From CAWGGS01 sp046704745 (GTDB taxonomy: Bacteria > Desulfobacterota > Desulfobulbia > Desulfobulbales > Desulfocapsaceae), in the NCBI GenBank assembly GCA_046704745.1, contig JBJKRL010000047.1, positions 11,310-75,309 of the forward strand: DNA of 64,000 nucleotides, given 5' to 3'. Made by a program: the position numbers and the translations under genes. The notes under the pieces are model-generated. The model ran no database searches, was not told the origin of the DNA, and saw only the letters and a program-made list of their open reading frames with translations. This document shows, piece by piece, positions 8,789 through 17,375 of the stretch (position 1 is its first letter; each line of letters opens with the position of its first letter).

Positions 8789-9035
8789 CGGGCATTTGGA
8801 CCTCCATAGCTTTTCTCCAAAAGACCTTAAATCCTTAATTCCCGTATATCTCGATGAATGCAGATGCAGGAATATTTTACAAGTAAGAATTATACACGGG
8901 AAAGGAAAAGGGCATCTCAGACGATCAGTTCATGCAATACTTGGGCGTATTGAGTATGTAAAAAGCTTTTGTCTTGCAGGGCCTGATTCAGGAACCTGGG
9001 GAGCTACGTTGGTATATTTATATCCTCCAGCTTGA
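8751..9035 (+). CDS. Smr-domain protein
   Basis: A stand-alone Smr (small MutS-related) domain of 94 residues. The domain's two hallmarks are present: HLDLHSFSPKDLKSLIP near the start and the IIHGKGKGHLRRSVH block in the middle. Smr domains are known from MutS2 and other proteins as nucleases or nucleic-acid-binding modules; the target here is unknown. The ATG at 8751 (METFPQPVSIPIDGHLDLH) is preferred to a TTG at 8727. The gene starts inside the end of the lpxB-like gene, so translation is probably coupled. Its end overlaps the converging RluA gene by about 32 bp. Confidence 0.85.
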   Translation: METFPQPVSIPIDGHLDLHSFSPKDLKSLIPVYLDECRCRNILQVRIIHGKGKGHLRRSVHAILGRIEYVKSFCLAGPDSGTWGATLVYLYPPA

Positions 9036-9816
9036 AGCTGCGAACTGTTTGGCTAAACGGGCATATGAATTGTAACGCGTATGCGCAGAGTTGGAGCGAG
9101 GTTTGGGGTTGGTAGTGAGCGTTGCCGTATCTCGGATCTCCTATAATTGGATAACCTTCCATGCTAAGGTGGCGTCTTATCTGATGGTATCTCCCGGTTT
9201 GCAGAAGGATGTTCAGCGTACTTGTTTCATCTACGGAGGAAAAAAAGACATCAGTAATGATCGTGATAGCGCTCTTTCCGTCCAACGACCGAGAAAGACA
9301 TAAGTAATTGTCGGAAAGATTGAATCTGCCTTTTACTTTAGCCAGATATCGTTTTTCAACCTGACCTGTTCGAAAAAGATCTGATAAGGCCCCGGCGCCC
9401 CTGCGAGAATGAGCGATAACAACCAGGCCATGTGCCTCCCGATCGAGCCTGTGCACGACAAATATCTCTTTATTACGTTTATAATGCAACTCTACGAGTC
9501 TGAGTAAAGAACAATGATCGCCAAAACGGGTTCCCTGGGTTAGGAGATTTGCCGGTTTATACCAAACACTGTAGTGTTTTTCTTGGGCAATAAGTCGTGG
9601 GCTGGGGGGGATGCGGGAGAGGATGTCCTGATCATAATAGACATTGATCCTGTCTTCCGGTAGAAGATCGAAGGTTGCCCTTCTGATCCTCTTCTCCTTT
9701 TGTCCACTGCGTTTGAGCCAGACTGCTCCTTTAACCATGGCGTCTTTGATACGTAATTTTGAAAGTCCCGTGGAAAGGGCAATAAAAGAACAGACCTTGG
9801 TTGGGGATTTTACCAT
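9004..9816 (-). CDS. RluA-family pseudouridine synthase
   Basis: Converts specific uridines of rRNA or tRNA to pseudouridine. The 270-residue product has an N-terminal S4-like RNA-binding region (LSTGLSKLRIKDAMVKGAVW), then the catalytic-Asp motif VHRLDREAHGLVVIAHSRRG, the GxVEKRYLAKVKG strand, and the C-terminal LLQTGRYHQIRRHLSMEGYP and DPRYGN blocks of RluA/C/D enzymes. The ATG at 9816 begins MVKSPTKVCSF; the frame is open further upstream but would overlap the neighbouring gene by more than 70 bp. The exact modified position cannot be deduced. Confidence 0.88.
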   Translation of the reverse strand: MVKSPTKVCSFIALSTGLSKLRIKDAMVKGAVWLKRSGQKEKRIRRATFDLLPEDRINVYYDQDILSRIPPSPRLIAQEKHYSVWYKPANLLTQGTRFGDHCSLLRLVELHYKRNKEIFVVHRLDREAHGLVVIAHSRRGAGALSDLFRTGQVEKRYLAKVKGRFNLSDNYLCLSRSLDGKSAITIITDVFFSSVDETSTLNILLQTGRYHQIRRHLSMEGYPIIGDPRYGNAHYQPQTSLQLCAYALQFICPFSQTVRSFKLEDINIPT

Positions 9817-9844
9817 TAGCCTGAAGTGAGAAGAAGAAATCTTT

Positions 9845-10870
9845 TTATTTTCCAAAATTACAGACAGGATAGCAACAATTCTTGCATCCGCGGCAGAGTC
9901 CTCCATGACCGAGTTCTGCAAGCTCGTTGCGGCCGATGGTTTCTCCGGTTAGAACCCGAGGGAGAATAAGGTCGAACACTGTAGTTTTATGAAACATTCC
10001 ACAGGCAGGTACGCCAAGGACCGGAACAGCTCCAATACTGGCACAGAGAAACATCGCACCTGGAAGAACAGGTGTCCCATAAACCATAGTGTCTGCGCCT
10101 GCACGACGGATACCTTCCCGCGTCATATCATCCGGATCAACTGACATCCCACCGCTGGTAACAATAAGATCTACCCCTTGGGAAAGACATTCTCTGATCG
10201 CAACGGCAATCAGAGCAGGGTCGTCAGGAGCAAGTTTTACTACTTGTACGGTTGAACCGAGATCGTCGAGTTTTGCTCGCAAAACCGCTTCAAATTTATC
10301 TTGGATTCGTCCATAGAAGACCTCATTACCGGTAATAACGAGCCCTGCCTGAACGTTGCGTAATCTTTTTACCTGGATTACAGGTTCTCCGGATTGAGCA
10401 ATTCGAATTGCTTTATCAACAAGATTTCTGTTGCCGATAAGGGGGATCAATCTGGTACCGGCGATGATTTCATCCTTTTTCACCGGAGTATTGGTATGCA
10501 AGGTGGAGCACATAACCTCTCCGAGTATATTGAAGTTGAAAAGCGCCTCCTTATTGATTTTTAAGAGACCATCACAATCGGCAAATACGGTTATCTTGCC
10601 TTCTTTCGGTTCATTCGATATCCTCGTTCCCGGGCCGGTGAGAGCTTCGGCCATGATTTTGGCAGCCTCGTCCTCATGGATCTGTTGAGGTTCCATTTCA
10701 ATCACGTAAATATGATCCTTCCCCAACCTTTTAAGATGTTCAATGTCCTCGGCTTGTATGATGTGGCCTTTTTTAAAGGCAACACCCTTAAAATTTCCTT
10801 GTACGATTTCAGTAATATCATGCGGCAGGATCGTGCCGACTGCATCTTCAACAGGAATTATCTTTGACAT
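9845..10870 (-). CDS. Molybdopterin-binding (MoeA/MogA-like) protein with C-terminal cysteine cluster
   Basis: 341 residues. The N-terminal half (IPVEDAVGTILPHDITEI) resembles a MoeA-type entry. The C-terminal part has the molybdopterin-binding fold signature VDLIVTSGGMSVDPDDMT, then YGTPVLPGAMFL and VLGVPACGMF. These proteins insert or handle molybdate/tungstate in the pterin cofactor. The tail carries five cysteines (CRGCKNCCYPVCNFGK), which suggests a metal or Fe-S site absent from E. coli MoeA. The ATG at 10870 is chosen over an upstream start at 10894 that overlaps the neighbouring gene's end. It is about 28 bp upstream of the RluA gene and just after the UDP-sugar dehydrogenase. Confidence 0.8.
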   Translation of the reverse strand: MSKIIPVEDAVGTILPHDITEIVQGNFKGVAFKKGHIIQAEDIEHLKRLGKDHIYVIEMEPQQIHEDEAAKIMAEALTGPGTRISNEPKEGKITVFADCDGLLKINKEALFNFNILGEVMCSTLHTNTPVKKDEIIAGTRLIPLIGNRNLVDKAIRIAQSGEPVIQVKRLRNVQAGLVITGNEVFYGRIQDKFEAVLRAKLDDLGSTVQVVKLAPDDPALIAVAIRECLSQGVDLIVTSGGMSVDPDDMTREGIRRAGADTMVYGTPVLPGAMFLCASIGAVPVLGVPACGMFHKTTVFDLILPRVLTGETIGRNELAELGHGGLCRGCKNCCYPVCNFGK

Positions 10871-10872
10871 AA

Positions 10873-12150
10873 TTACAGACTTCCATCCACCCAATCAGAA
10901 GGGAATATATTTTTTACATCATACAAAACGGAATTGCTCTTGCGAAGACTCTGAATTTCTTCTTTCGTCATTTCAATAAATTGATGATGTGAAACCGCAA
11001 AGACTATTCCGTCATATTGCTGAGAAGGTCGCTCAACGGTTTGGATATTGTATTCTTGAAGGGCCTCTTGCCGGTTCACCCAAGGATCGTAGACATCTGC
11101 TTCTATCCCAAATTCGTTGAGTTCATGTATAATATCAACGACTTTTGTGTTACGAAGATCAGGGCAGTTTTCTTTAAACGTAAGACCCAAGACAAGTACT
11201 CTGGCGTTGGCGACATCAATTCGTTTTTTAACCATTATTTTGATGAGTTGGGACGCAATATAACTACCCATATTATCATTCAGACGCCGTCCGGCAAGAA
11301 TCATGTCCGGCTGATATCCAACTTCCTGTGCCTTGTGCGTGAGATAATAGGGGTCTACTCCAATGCAATGCCCACCCACCAGACCAGGGCGAAAGGGGAG
11401 AAAGTTCCATTTCGTACCAGCGGCTTCGAGCACTTCCAGGGTGTTTATTCCGAGTCTATTGAATATCAATGAAAGCTCATTGACTAAGGCAATATTGACA
11501 TCTCGTTGTGTGTTTTCAATGACTTTTGCAGCTTCAGCCACCTTGATGGAACTCGCCTTAAATGTTCCTGCAGAAATGATGGTTTTGTACAGGTCATCTA
11601 TGAATGTGGCAACTTCAGGAGTCGAACCCGATGTCACTTTTACGATATTAGGCAGACGATGTCCCTTGTCTCCGGGGTTGATACGTTCCGGGCTGTATCC
11701 GCAAAAAAAGTCTTTGTTAAAAGAAAGTCCCGATTCCTTCTCGATAATTGGCACGCAAATCTCTTCGGTAGCTCCAGGATAAACGGTTGATTCATAAATA
11801 ACAATATTACCTGGGGAGAGAACCTTACCCACGGTATGAGAAGCACTTACCAGAGGACCAAAGTCAGGGCGTTTGGACGAATCGATGGGGGTAGGAACGG
11901 TAATGATATATATATTTGCCTGCTTCAATACATTAAGATCCGAGGTGCAGCGGAGTTGAAGAGCCGATTTCAGTTCATCTTCGGAGACCTCCAGCGTAGA
12001 ATCCTTGCCGGATTTGAGTTCAGATAATCTATGTGAATTGATATCGAAACCGATTGTAGGAAACTTTTTACCAAACTCCACGGCAAGAGGAAGGCCGACA
12101 TAGCCAAGACCGATAATGCCAATTTGTGTCTCTTCTAATGGTGTGAGCAT
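10873..12150 (-). CDS. Nucleotide-sugar dehydrogenase, TviB/WbpA type (UDP-N-acetylhexosamine 6-dehydrogenase)
   Basis: NAD-dependent four-electron oxidation of a UDP-HexNAc to the uronic acid, for surface polysaccharide. Sequence in order: Rossmann motif GIIGLGYVGLPLAVEFG, TVPTPID, the FCGYSPERINPGDK block, ENTQRDVNIALVNELS, the catalytic-cysteine motif GGHCIGVDPYYL, and the C-terminal UDP-binding domain starting VLVLGLTFKENCPDLRN. The ERINPGDK and GHCIGVDPYYL variants point to the Vi-antigen (TviB) type rather than UDP-glucose dehydrogenase. The ATG at 12150 has GGA seven bases upstream; an ATG at 12162 is also possible. No other polysaccharide genes are adjacent. Confidence 0.9.
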   Translation of the reverse strand: MLTPLEETQIGIIGLGYVGLPLAVEFGKKFPTIGFDINSHRLSELKSGKDSTLEVSEDELKSALQLRCTSDLNVLKQANIYIITVPTPIDSSKRPDFGPLVSASHTVGKVLSPGNIVIYESTVYPGATEEICVPIIEKESGLSFNKDFFCGYSPERINPGDKGHRLPNIVKVTSGSTPEVATFIDDLYKTIISAGTFKASSIKVAEAAKVIENTQRDVNIALVNELSLIFNRLGINTLEVLEAAGTKWNFLPFRPGLVGGHCIGVDPYYLTHKAQEVGYQPDMILAGRRLNDNMGSYIASQLIKIMVKKRIDVANARVLVLGLTFKENCPDLRNTKVVDIIHELNEFGIEADVYDPWVNRQEALQEYNIQTVERPSQQYDGIVFAVSHHQFIEMTKEEIQSLRKSNSVLYDVKNIFPSDWVDGSL

Positions 12151-12233
12151 AAATTTTTCCATTGTTGAAAGTTAAAAATATGTAGAAAAACCTGTTTTGT
12201 GTATGTGTTTTCTATTTTAAATGGTCCACAATG

Positions 12234-12908
12234 TCAAACCCCTCGTTGAACTTCCGGCCAAATAAGAGTATGGAGTTGAAGCTGAAGCCTGACCGGCAGA
12301 GCATCTTTAAGAATTGCTTCAGCAAGTTTTTGTATTGGTAAGACTTTCCTTACCGGTGAGAAGAGAATAGGAGCGAAAGAAGTAAGGTCATAGTGAAGGA
12401 TTATATCTTTTGCCCACCTGTAATCTGCAAGACTTGATACGACGAATTTTATTTCGGTTGCCCCTTTCCTCAGTGCCGCACGGTTGCGAACAATGGTAGT
12501 ATTTCCCATAAAAAAAGACTCCGCCCCGCTTTCAGGGCACTTTATATCCATAATAACAGTTGCTTCAATTGGAATGGCTTCAATTGAGAGGGAACCGTTA
12601 GTCTCGATGAGGACCTGTCTCCCTGAGCCAAGTAATCTTTTGATCAGAATATAAACAGCACTTTGGAGCAGAGGTTCACCCCCGGTAATTTCGACCAGAG
12701 CCTTCGGGTATGCGAGGACATGGCCAAAAATTTCGTCTATTGTCATAACCTTGCCTTGCTCTTCATTTGCATATCGCGAATCGCAGTAGGTGCAATGCAG
12801 GTTACATCCGGACAATCTAATAAAAAGGCAAGGAAGACCGGAAAAGGTGGATTCACCTTGGATGGAATAAAATATCTCCGAAACCTCCAAACAGTTATCT
12901 GTTGCCAT
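12234..12908 (-). CDS. queE: 7-carboxy-7-deazaguanine synthase (radical SAM)
   Basis: Radical-SAM enzyme that rearranges carboxy-tetrahydropterin to CDG in queuosine/7-deazaguanine biosynthesis. 224 residues. It has the short N-terminal EIFYSIQGEST motif specific to QueE, the cluster motif CNLHCTYCDS (CxxxCxxC), EITGGEPLLQ, and IETNGS. The start overlaps the queD stop by 14 bp, so the pair is translationally coupled. The other pathway genes (queC, queF) are not in the window. Confidence 0.93.
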   Translation of the reverse strand: MATDNCLEVSEIFYSIQGESTFSGLPCLFIRLSGCNLHCTYCDSRYANEEQGKVMTIDEIFGHVLAYPKALVEITGGEPLLQSAVYILIKRLLGSGRQVLIETNGSLSIEAIPIEATVIMDIKCPESGAESFFMGNTTIVRNRAALRKGATEIKFVVSSLADYRWAKDIILHYDLTSFAPILFSPVRKVLPIQKLAEAILKDALPVRLQLQLHTLIWPEVQRGV

Positions 12909-13269
12909 AGTACGTGAGTCCGGAAAAGTCGGTTTCCAGTACGGTTACACTGTGGAGATGATATCGTTGGTTTTGAATCCGCTTATCCAGGTTGTCATAG
13001 ATGAACTTGGCAATATGTTCCGAGGACGGATTTTTGTCTCGAAACGCGGGAAGATCATTCAAATCATGATGATCGAGTTGATCGATTATCTTTTTTACTT
13101 CCTTTTTTAGAATCTTAAAATCTATCCCCATTCCCAGTTCGTCAAGTTGCATTGCCCGAACAGTGACTTCTACCTTCCAATTGTGGCCATGGGGATGTTC
13201 ACAGTCTCCAGGATAGTCACGTAAATGGTGAGCCCCTGCAAAGTGGGTTTTAATAAATATATCAAACAT
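12895..13269 (-). CDS. queD: 6-carboxy-5,6,7,8-tetrahydropterin synthase
   Basis: QueD makes the substrate of QueE from dihydroneopterin triphosphate. The 124-residue product shows the zinc-ligand histidines of the PTPS fold (HFAGAHHL, then HPHGHNW), the catalytic Cys of GDCEHPHGHNW, and LDHHDLND plus PSSEHIAKFI downstream. The ATG at 13269 has a strong AAGGAGG nearby; the frame extends upstream to 13356 but without family similarity. It is first of the queD-queE pair and divergent from the DUF1015 gene. Confidence 0.93.
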   Translation of the reverse strand: MFDIFIKTHFAGAHHLRDYPGDCEHPHGHNWKVEVTVRAMQLDELGMGIDFKILKKEVKKIIDQLDHHDLNDLPAFRDKNPSSEHIAKFIYDNLDKRIQNQRYHLHSVTVLETDFSGLTYYGNR

Positions 13270-13503
13270 AAAGGACCTCCTTGGAAAAATATATCTGCAC
13301 CTTCTGTGTATTTTTTCTTGTCTTTTAAAGAGATACATTGAAAACTTACCCAGCAAGATGGTAAGACAATTCCCTGGTTGAAAATCAGGCGTCTTGAATT
13401 TAATGCCGATAATTATTATTTACAATGTTTTCTCAATTTATTTGCCTTCCTTCTCAAGGAAGAGTCAGAGTTAAGCATTTGTCATTTGAAAGGATCAAAA
13501 ATC

Positions 13504-14883
13504 ATGGCCTTTATAGCACCATTGAAAGGGGTTAGATATAATACTGAAAAAGTGGGTAAAATTGATAATGTTGTGACACCTCCGTATGATGTGATCAATG
13601 AGAATGCAGTAGAGCTTTTTATATCAAAAACACCGTACTCCATGATTCGTTTAGATATAACCAAAAACCCAGGTCCAACCGATGGCAGTGATACTCGCTA
13701 TGTTGAGGCAGCCTCTCTTTTTAAGCAATGGTTGGCTGAAGGAGTTCTGGTTCGTGATGAGCAGGATTCCCTCTATCTCTACGAGGTAGATTATCTTCAT
13801 CCGCCAACCGGAAAACGCTGTGTTCGTAAAGGCCTTGTCTGTCTTGTTGGTCTTGCCGATTTTTCCGAGGGGATAGTTAAGCCGCACGAGAGAACATTCG
13901 ATACGATTATAGAAGATAGGCTGAAGCTGACCCAACACTGTCAAGCGCAATTCAGCCAGGTCTTCTCGCTTTTCTCCGATAAGGACAATACCGTCGTCGG
14001 CCTTCTGGAACAAAGCACGGGGAAGCCGGTTGGATCGGTCACCGATAGTGATGGATGCATCCACAGCATAAAACAAGTAACGGATCCTGAGGTAATTAAA
14101 AAAATTCAATATTTTTTTCTGGAAAGGCCTCTTTATATAGCCGATGGTCATCATCGGTATACAACGGCTCTGGCATACCGAAGGTTTTTGCAAAAAAAAC
14201 AAGATGGATTAGCTGAAAACAGCCCTGCTAATCATATTATGATGTATCTTTGCCCCATGGAAGATCCCGGGCTTTCTGTATTACCGACCCATAGACTTCT
14301 GCTATGGCCTGGGAAAATGGGAGTTGAAGAATTAAAGGAAAGATTGCATCGTGGATTTGAGCTTGAAGAAGTAGATTTCGGTAGTCGAGAGGCGTTAATA
14401 GGAGAACTTCTTTCCAGAATGGCTGAAATTGAAGAATGTTCAACGGATAAAAAGTCAACGACATTCGGGGTGTATCACCCCGGCGAGGACAGATGTTTTC
14501 TTCTAAAGATGCGATCTGAAGCCATTGTTGATATCGGGGAAAAAGAGCAATGCCTCAAAGAACTCGACGTTGTTATCCTCTCGGATCTTATCATTGAAAA
14601 ATATTTTAATCTAAATCGACATAGATGTGAGCAGGAAAATCTTGTCCGGTATTTCAGCGACCTCGACGAAGCATTGGATACTGCAGTGAAAAATTCAACC
14701 ATGAAAGATGATAGCATGCCTCTTCTTTTTGTTATGAATCCGACAAGAGTGGAACAAGTTAAAAACGTTGCCGATCAAGGTCTTATCATGCCGCATAAAT
14801 CCACATATTTCTATCCCAAGGTGATGACCGGACTGCTCTTTAATCAATTAAAGGATAACGAGGTGATAACACGTCTTGGTTGA
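13504..14883 (+). CDS. DUF1015 family protein
   Basis: A 459-residue cytoplasmic protein of the DUF1015 family, recognised from the start MAFIAPLKGVRYNTEKVGKI, VVTPPYDVI, the KPHERTFDTIIEDRLKL block, and the ADGHHRYTTAL motif. Function is not established. The ATG at 13504 has AAAGGA upstream and fits the usual N-terminus; an open frame back to 13378 is probably untranslated. The stop overlaps the start of the following methyltransferase, implying cotranslation. Members occur widely in anaerobes. Confidence 0.85.
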   Translation: MAFIAPLKGVRYNTEKVGKIDNVVTPPYDVINENAVELFISKTPYSMIRLDITKNPGPTDGSDTRYVEAASLFKQWLAEGVLVRDEQDSLYLYEVDYLHPPTGKRCVRKGLVCLVGLADFSEGIVKPHERTFDTIIEDRLKLTQHCQAQFSQVFSLFSDKDNTVVGLLEQSTGKPVGSVTDSDGCIHSIKQVTDPEVIKKIQYFFLERPLYIADGHHRYTTALAYRRFLQKKQDGLAENSPANHIMMYLCPMEDPGLSVLPTHRLLLWPGKMGVEELKERLHRGFELEEVDFGSREALIGELLSRMAEIEECSTDKKSTTFGVYHPGEDRCFLLKMRSEAIVDIGEKEQCLKELDVVILSDLIIEKYFNLNRHRCEQENLVRYFSDLDEALDTAVKNSTMKDDSMPLLFVMNPTRVEQVKNVADQGLIMPHKSTYFYPKVMTGLLFNQLKDNEVITRLG

Positions 14884-15661
14884 TAAGAATATCTTAGCAG
14901 TCGACATCGATCAGGATGTAACCATCGATAGCTTGTTCGATGGTCGTCTGGTCTGCATGCAACCGAGTCGGGGGTATAGATATTCCATTGATTCACTCTT
15001 ACTTGCTGACTTTGCTTCCGTTGAAGATAATGACAACATCCTCGATTTAGGCTGCGGTTGCGGCATTGTCGGTCTTATCATGCTTTTTAGCCGTAAAGCC
15101 AATATCAAGAAAATAACAGGGCTGGAATTGCAACAGGACCTTTCTGAATTGGCAACAAAAAATGCTGAAATAAATGGATTCGGCTCAAAGTATAGGGTAG
15201 TAAGGGGAGATTTGAAAGCTATCAAAACTTTTTTTGCAGCGGAATCATTTTCCAGTATGGTGTGCAATCCCCCATTTTATACGTCATTTTCGGGGAGAAA
15301 AAGTGCTGATAAACAATCTCTTATAGCAAGGCATCAAGTCTGTTCCAATACGAGTCAGGTTATGGCGGCTGCATCCTATGTGGTAAAAAACAGAGGAAAC
15401 GTCTCTATTGTATTTCCTGCTGAAGGTTTGGTCGAACTTGTTTGTGCCATGGAGAAAATGAAGTTGCAACCCAAAAGAATGCAAATGGTCTACAGTTACC
15501 CGGAAAAGGAGTCATCCGCCAAATTGGTTTTGATTGAGGCTGTGAAAAACGGTGGGGCAGGAATAAAAATACAGCCTCCCTTATATATATATGAAAAGAA
15601 AAACGGACCCTACTCGGCGGAGATGAAGAAGATATACGGTGTGCAAACCGAGTTGATATGA
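14876..15661 (+). CDS. TrmN6-like (YfiC family) tRNA1(Val) adenine N6-methyltransferase
   Basis: Class I SAM-dependent methyltransferase, 261 residues. It has RGYRYSIDSLLLADFA (the family's GYRFS-D-LLLA segment), SAM motif ILDLGCGCGIVGLI, acidic-loop ITGLELQ, and the N6-adenine catalytic motif NPPFY. E. coli TrmN6 methylates A37 of tRNA-Val; the target here is inferred only from family. It starts with TTG at 14876, eight bases downstream of GAGGTGAT, overlapping the stop of the DUF1015 gene by 8 bp. The following 149 bp before yifB hold a CCGGAT/ATCCGG hairpin that may end this transcript. Confidence 0.82.
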   Translation: MVDKNILAVDIDQDVTIDSLFDGRLVCMQPSRGYRYSIDSLLLADFASVEDNDNILDLGCGCGIVGLIMLFSRKANIKKITGLELQQDLSELATKNAEINGFGSKYRVVRGDLKAIKTFFAAESFSSMVCNPPFYTSFSGRKSADKQSLIARHQVCSNTSQVMAAASYVVKNRGNVSIVFPAEGLVELVCAMEKMKLQPKRMQMVYSYPEKESSAKLVLIEAVKNGGAGIKIQPPLYIYEKKNGPYSAEMKKIYGVQTELI

Positions 15662-15810
15662 ATGTCTAAAGAGTTGGTACCTTGCCGGATTCTTTAATGA
15701 TCCGGTATGTTTTCGTGGTAACCTCAAGAGGAATAAATGGATGGCCAATCTGATCCGGTCATACCGGTTGGGTTGAAACCGTAAATATTCACTCCTTATG
15801 ATTAGGTAAA

Positions 15811-17346
15811 ATGCTTTCAAAGGTTACGAGTTGCACAGTGATCGGTGTGGATGGCGTCCCCATTGAAGTGGAGGTGGACATTGCCTTGGGCCTGCCGATG
15901 TTTTCCACGGTCGGTCTACCGGAAGGAGCTGTTCGTGAAAGCAAGGATCGGGTCAAAGCTGCGATAAAAAACAGCGGATACGATTTTCCCAATAATAGAA
16001 TTACTGTAAATCTAGCCCCTGCCGACGTTAAAAAGAGTGGATCCGGTTACGATCTTCCTATGGCCATAGGCATCCTGGCTGCATCAGGACTCATCAAAGA
16101 TGCTCGACAGACAGAGTATTGCCTGGTGGGTGAATTGTCACTCGATGGTGGTGTTCGTCCGGTCAGCGGCATATTGCCGATGACACTTGCCGCCAGGAAT
16201 AATGGTATGAAGGCAATTATCGTACCAGAAGCGAATAAAGTGGAGGCCGCAATAGTTGATGGCATCGACGTTATTCCTGTCGGTTTCCTTCATCAGGCGG
16301 TAGAATTTATTGCCGGTATCAAAGAAAAAGCGCCATTCACCATGGACAGCGCAGCTTCGTTATCCGAATCCAGAACGTTCGATGTGGATTTTGAGGATGT
16401 GAAGGGACAGGAGCACGTCAAGCGGGCATTGGAGATCGCTGCATCAGGAGGTCATAATATCCTCATGAAAGGACCTCCAGGCTCAGGAAAGACAATGCTT
16501 GCCCGAAGACTTGCTACCATCCTGCCGGAATTAAGCTTTGAAGAGGCCCTTGAAACAACGAAATTATACAGTATTGTCGGCTTGCTGCCGGCAGACCGGG
16601 CTCTTATGGCCATTCGGCCTTTTCGTGCTCCCCACCATACCATATCCGATGCCGGTCTCATAGGAGGCGGAACAAATCCAAAGCCGGGAGAGGTGAGCCT
16701 TGCCCATAACGGTGTCCTTTTTCTAGATGAGCTTCCAGAGTTCAAACGCCATGTACTCGAAGTGCTAAGGCAACCGTTGGAAGATGGAACAGTAACAATC
16801 TCGCGGGCTAATACAGCTGTGTGTTTCCCTGCCCGTTTTGTTCTTGCTGTGGCCCTTAACCCATGTCCATGTGGTTTCTTTGGCGATAAACGGAATCAAT
16901 GTACCTGCAATCCATCACAAATAAAACAGTACGAGAGCAGAGTGTCCGGCCCGTTGCTTGATCGCATAGATTTGCATCTTAACGTTCCTGCCCTGCCGTT
17001 TCAGGAAATGAGCAATAGGGAAAAAGGAGAGTCATCTCAATCAATCAGGCACCGTGTTGTTGCCGCACGAGAAATTCAAAAGGACCGATTTGCGAGAAAA
17101 AAACATATCTTTTGTAATAGTCAGATGGGGCCGAAAGAGATTGAGAAACACTGTGCACTTGACGAGTCTTCAACAAAATTGCTGGAAAAAAGTTTCCAAC
17201 GACTGAAGCTGTCGGCACGAGCCTATCATCGAATTTTAAAAATTGCCAGAACCATAGCCGACATGGACCACCAGGCATCGATCTCATCTGCTCATATTGC
17301 GGAAGCAATTCAATACAGAAGAATAGGAATATCGGCTCATGGCTGA
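15811..17346 (+). CDS. comM: YifB/ComM family Mg-chelatase-like AAA+ ATPase
   Basis: 511 residues. N-terminal Lon-substrate-like domain (MLSKVTSCTVIGVDGVPIEV to about residue 180), then a Mg-chelatase-type AAA+ core with Walker A GPPGSGKTMLARRLA near residue 220, a DELPEF-type Walker B, and ALNPCPCGFFGD followed by two more Cys. ComM is a branch-migration helicase promoting integration of heterologous DNA during natural transformation in Vibrio and Haemophilus; YifB homologs in other bacteria are less characterised. It starts at ATG 15811 and is followed at 30 bp by an unknown anchored protein. Confidence 0.9.
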   Translation: MLSKVTSCTVIGVDGVPIEVEVDIALGLPMFSTVGLPEGAVRESKDRVKAAIKNSGYDFPNNRITVNLAPADVKKSGSGYDLPMAIGILAASGLIKDARQTEYCLVGELSLDGGVRPVSGILPMTLAARNNGMKAIIVPEANKVEAAIVDGIDVIPVGFLHQAVEFIAGIKEKAPFTMDSAASLSESRTFDVDFEDVKGQEHVKRALEIAASGGHNILMKGPPGSGKTMLARRLATILPELSFEEALETTKLYSIVGLLPADRALMAIRPFRAPHHTISDAGLIGGGTNPKPGEVSLAHNGVLFLDELPEFKRHVLEVLRQPLEDGTVTISRANTAVCFPARFVLAVALNPCPCGFFGDKRNQCTCNPSQIKQYESRVSGPLLDRIDLHLNVPALPFQEMSNREKGESSQSIRHRVVAAREIQKDRFARKKHIFCNSQMGPKEIEKHCALDESSTKLLEKSFQRLKLSARAYHRILKIARTIADMDHQASISSAHIAEAIQYRRIGISAHG

Positions 17347-17375
17347 TAATCCATTCAGATAATTCGGAGAAATGT

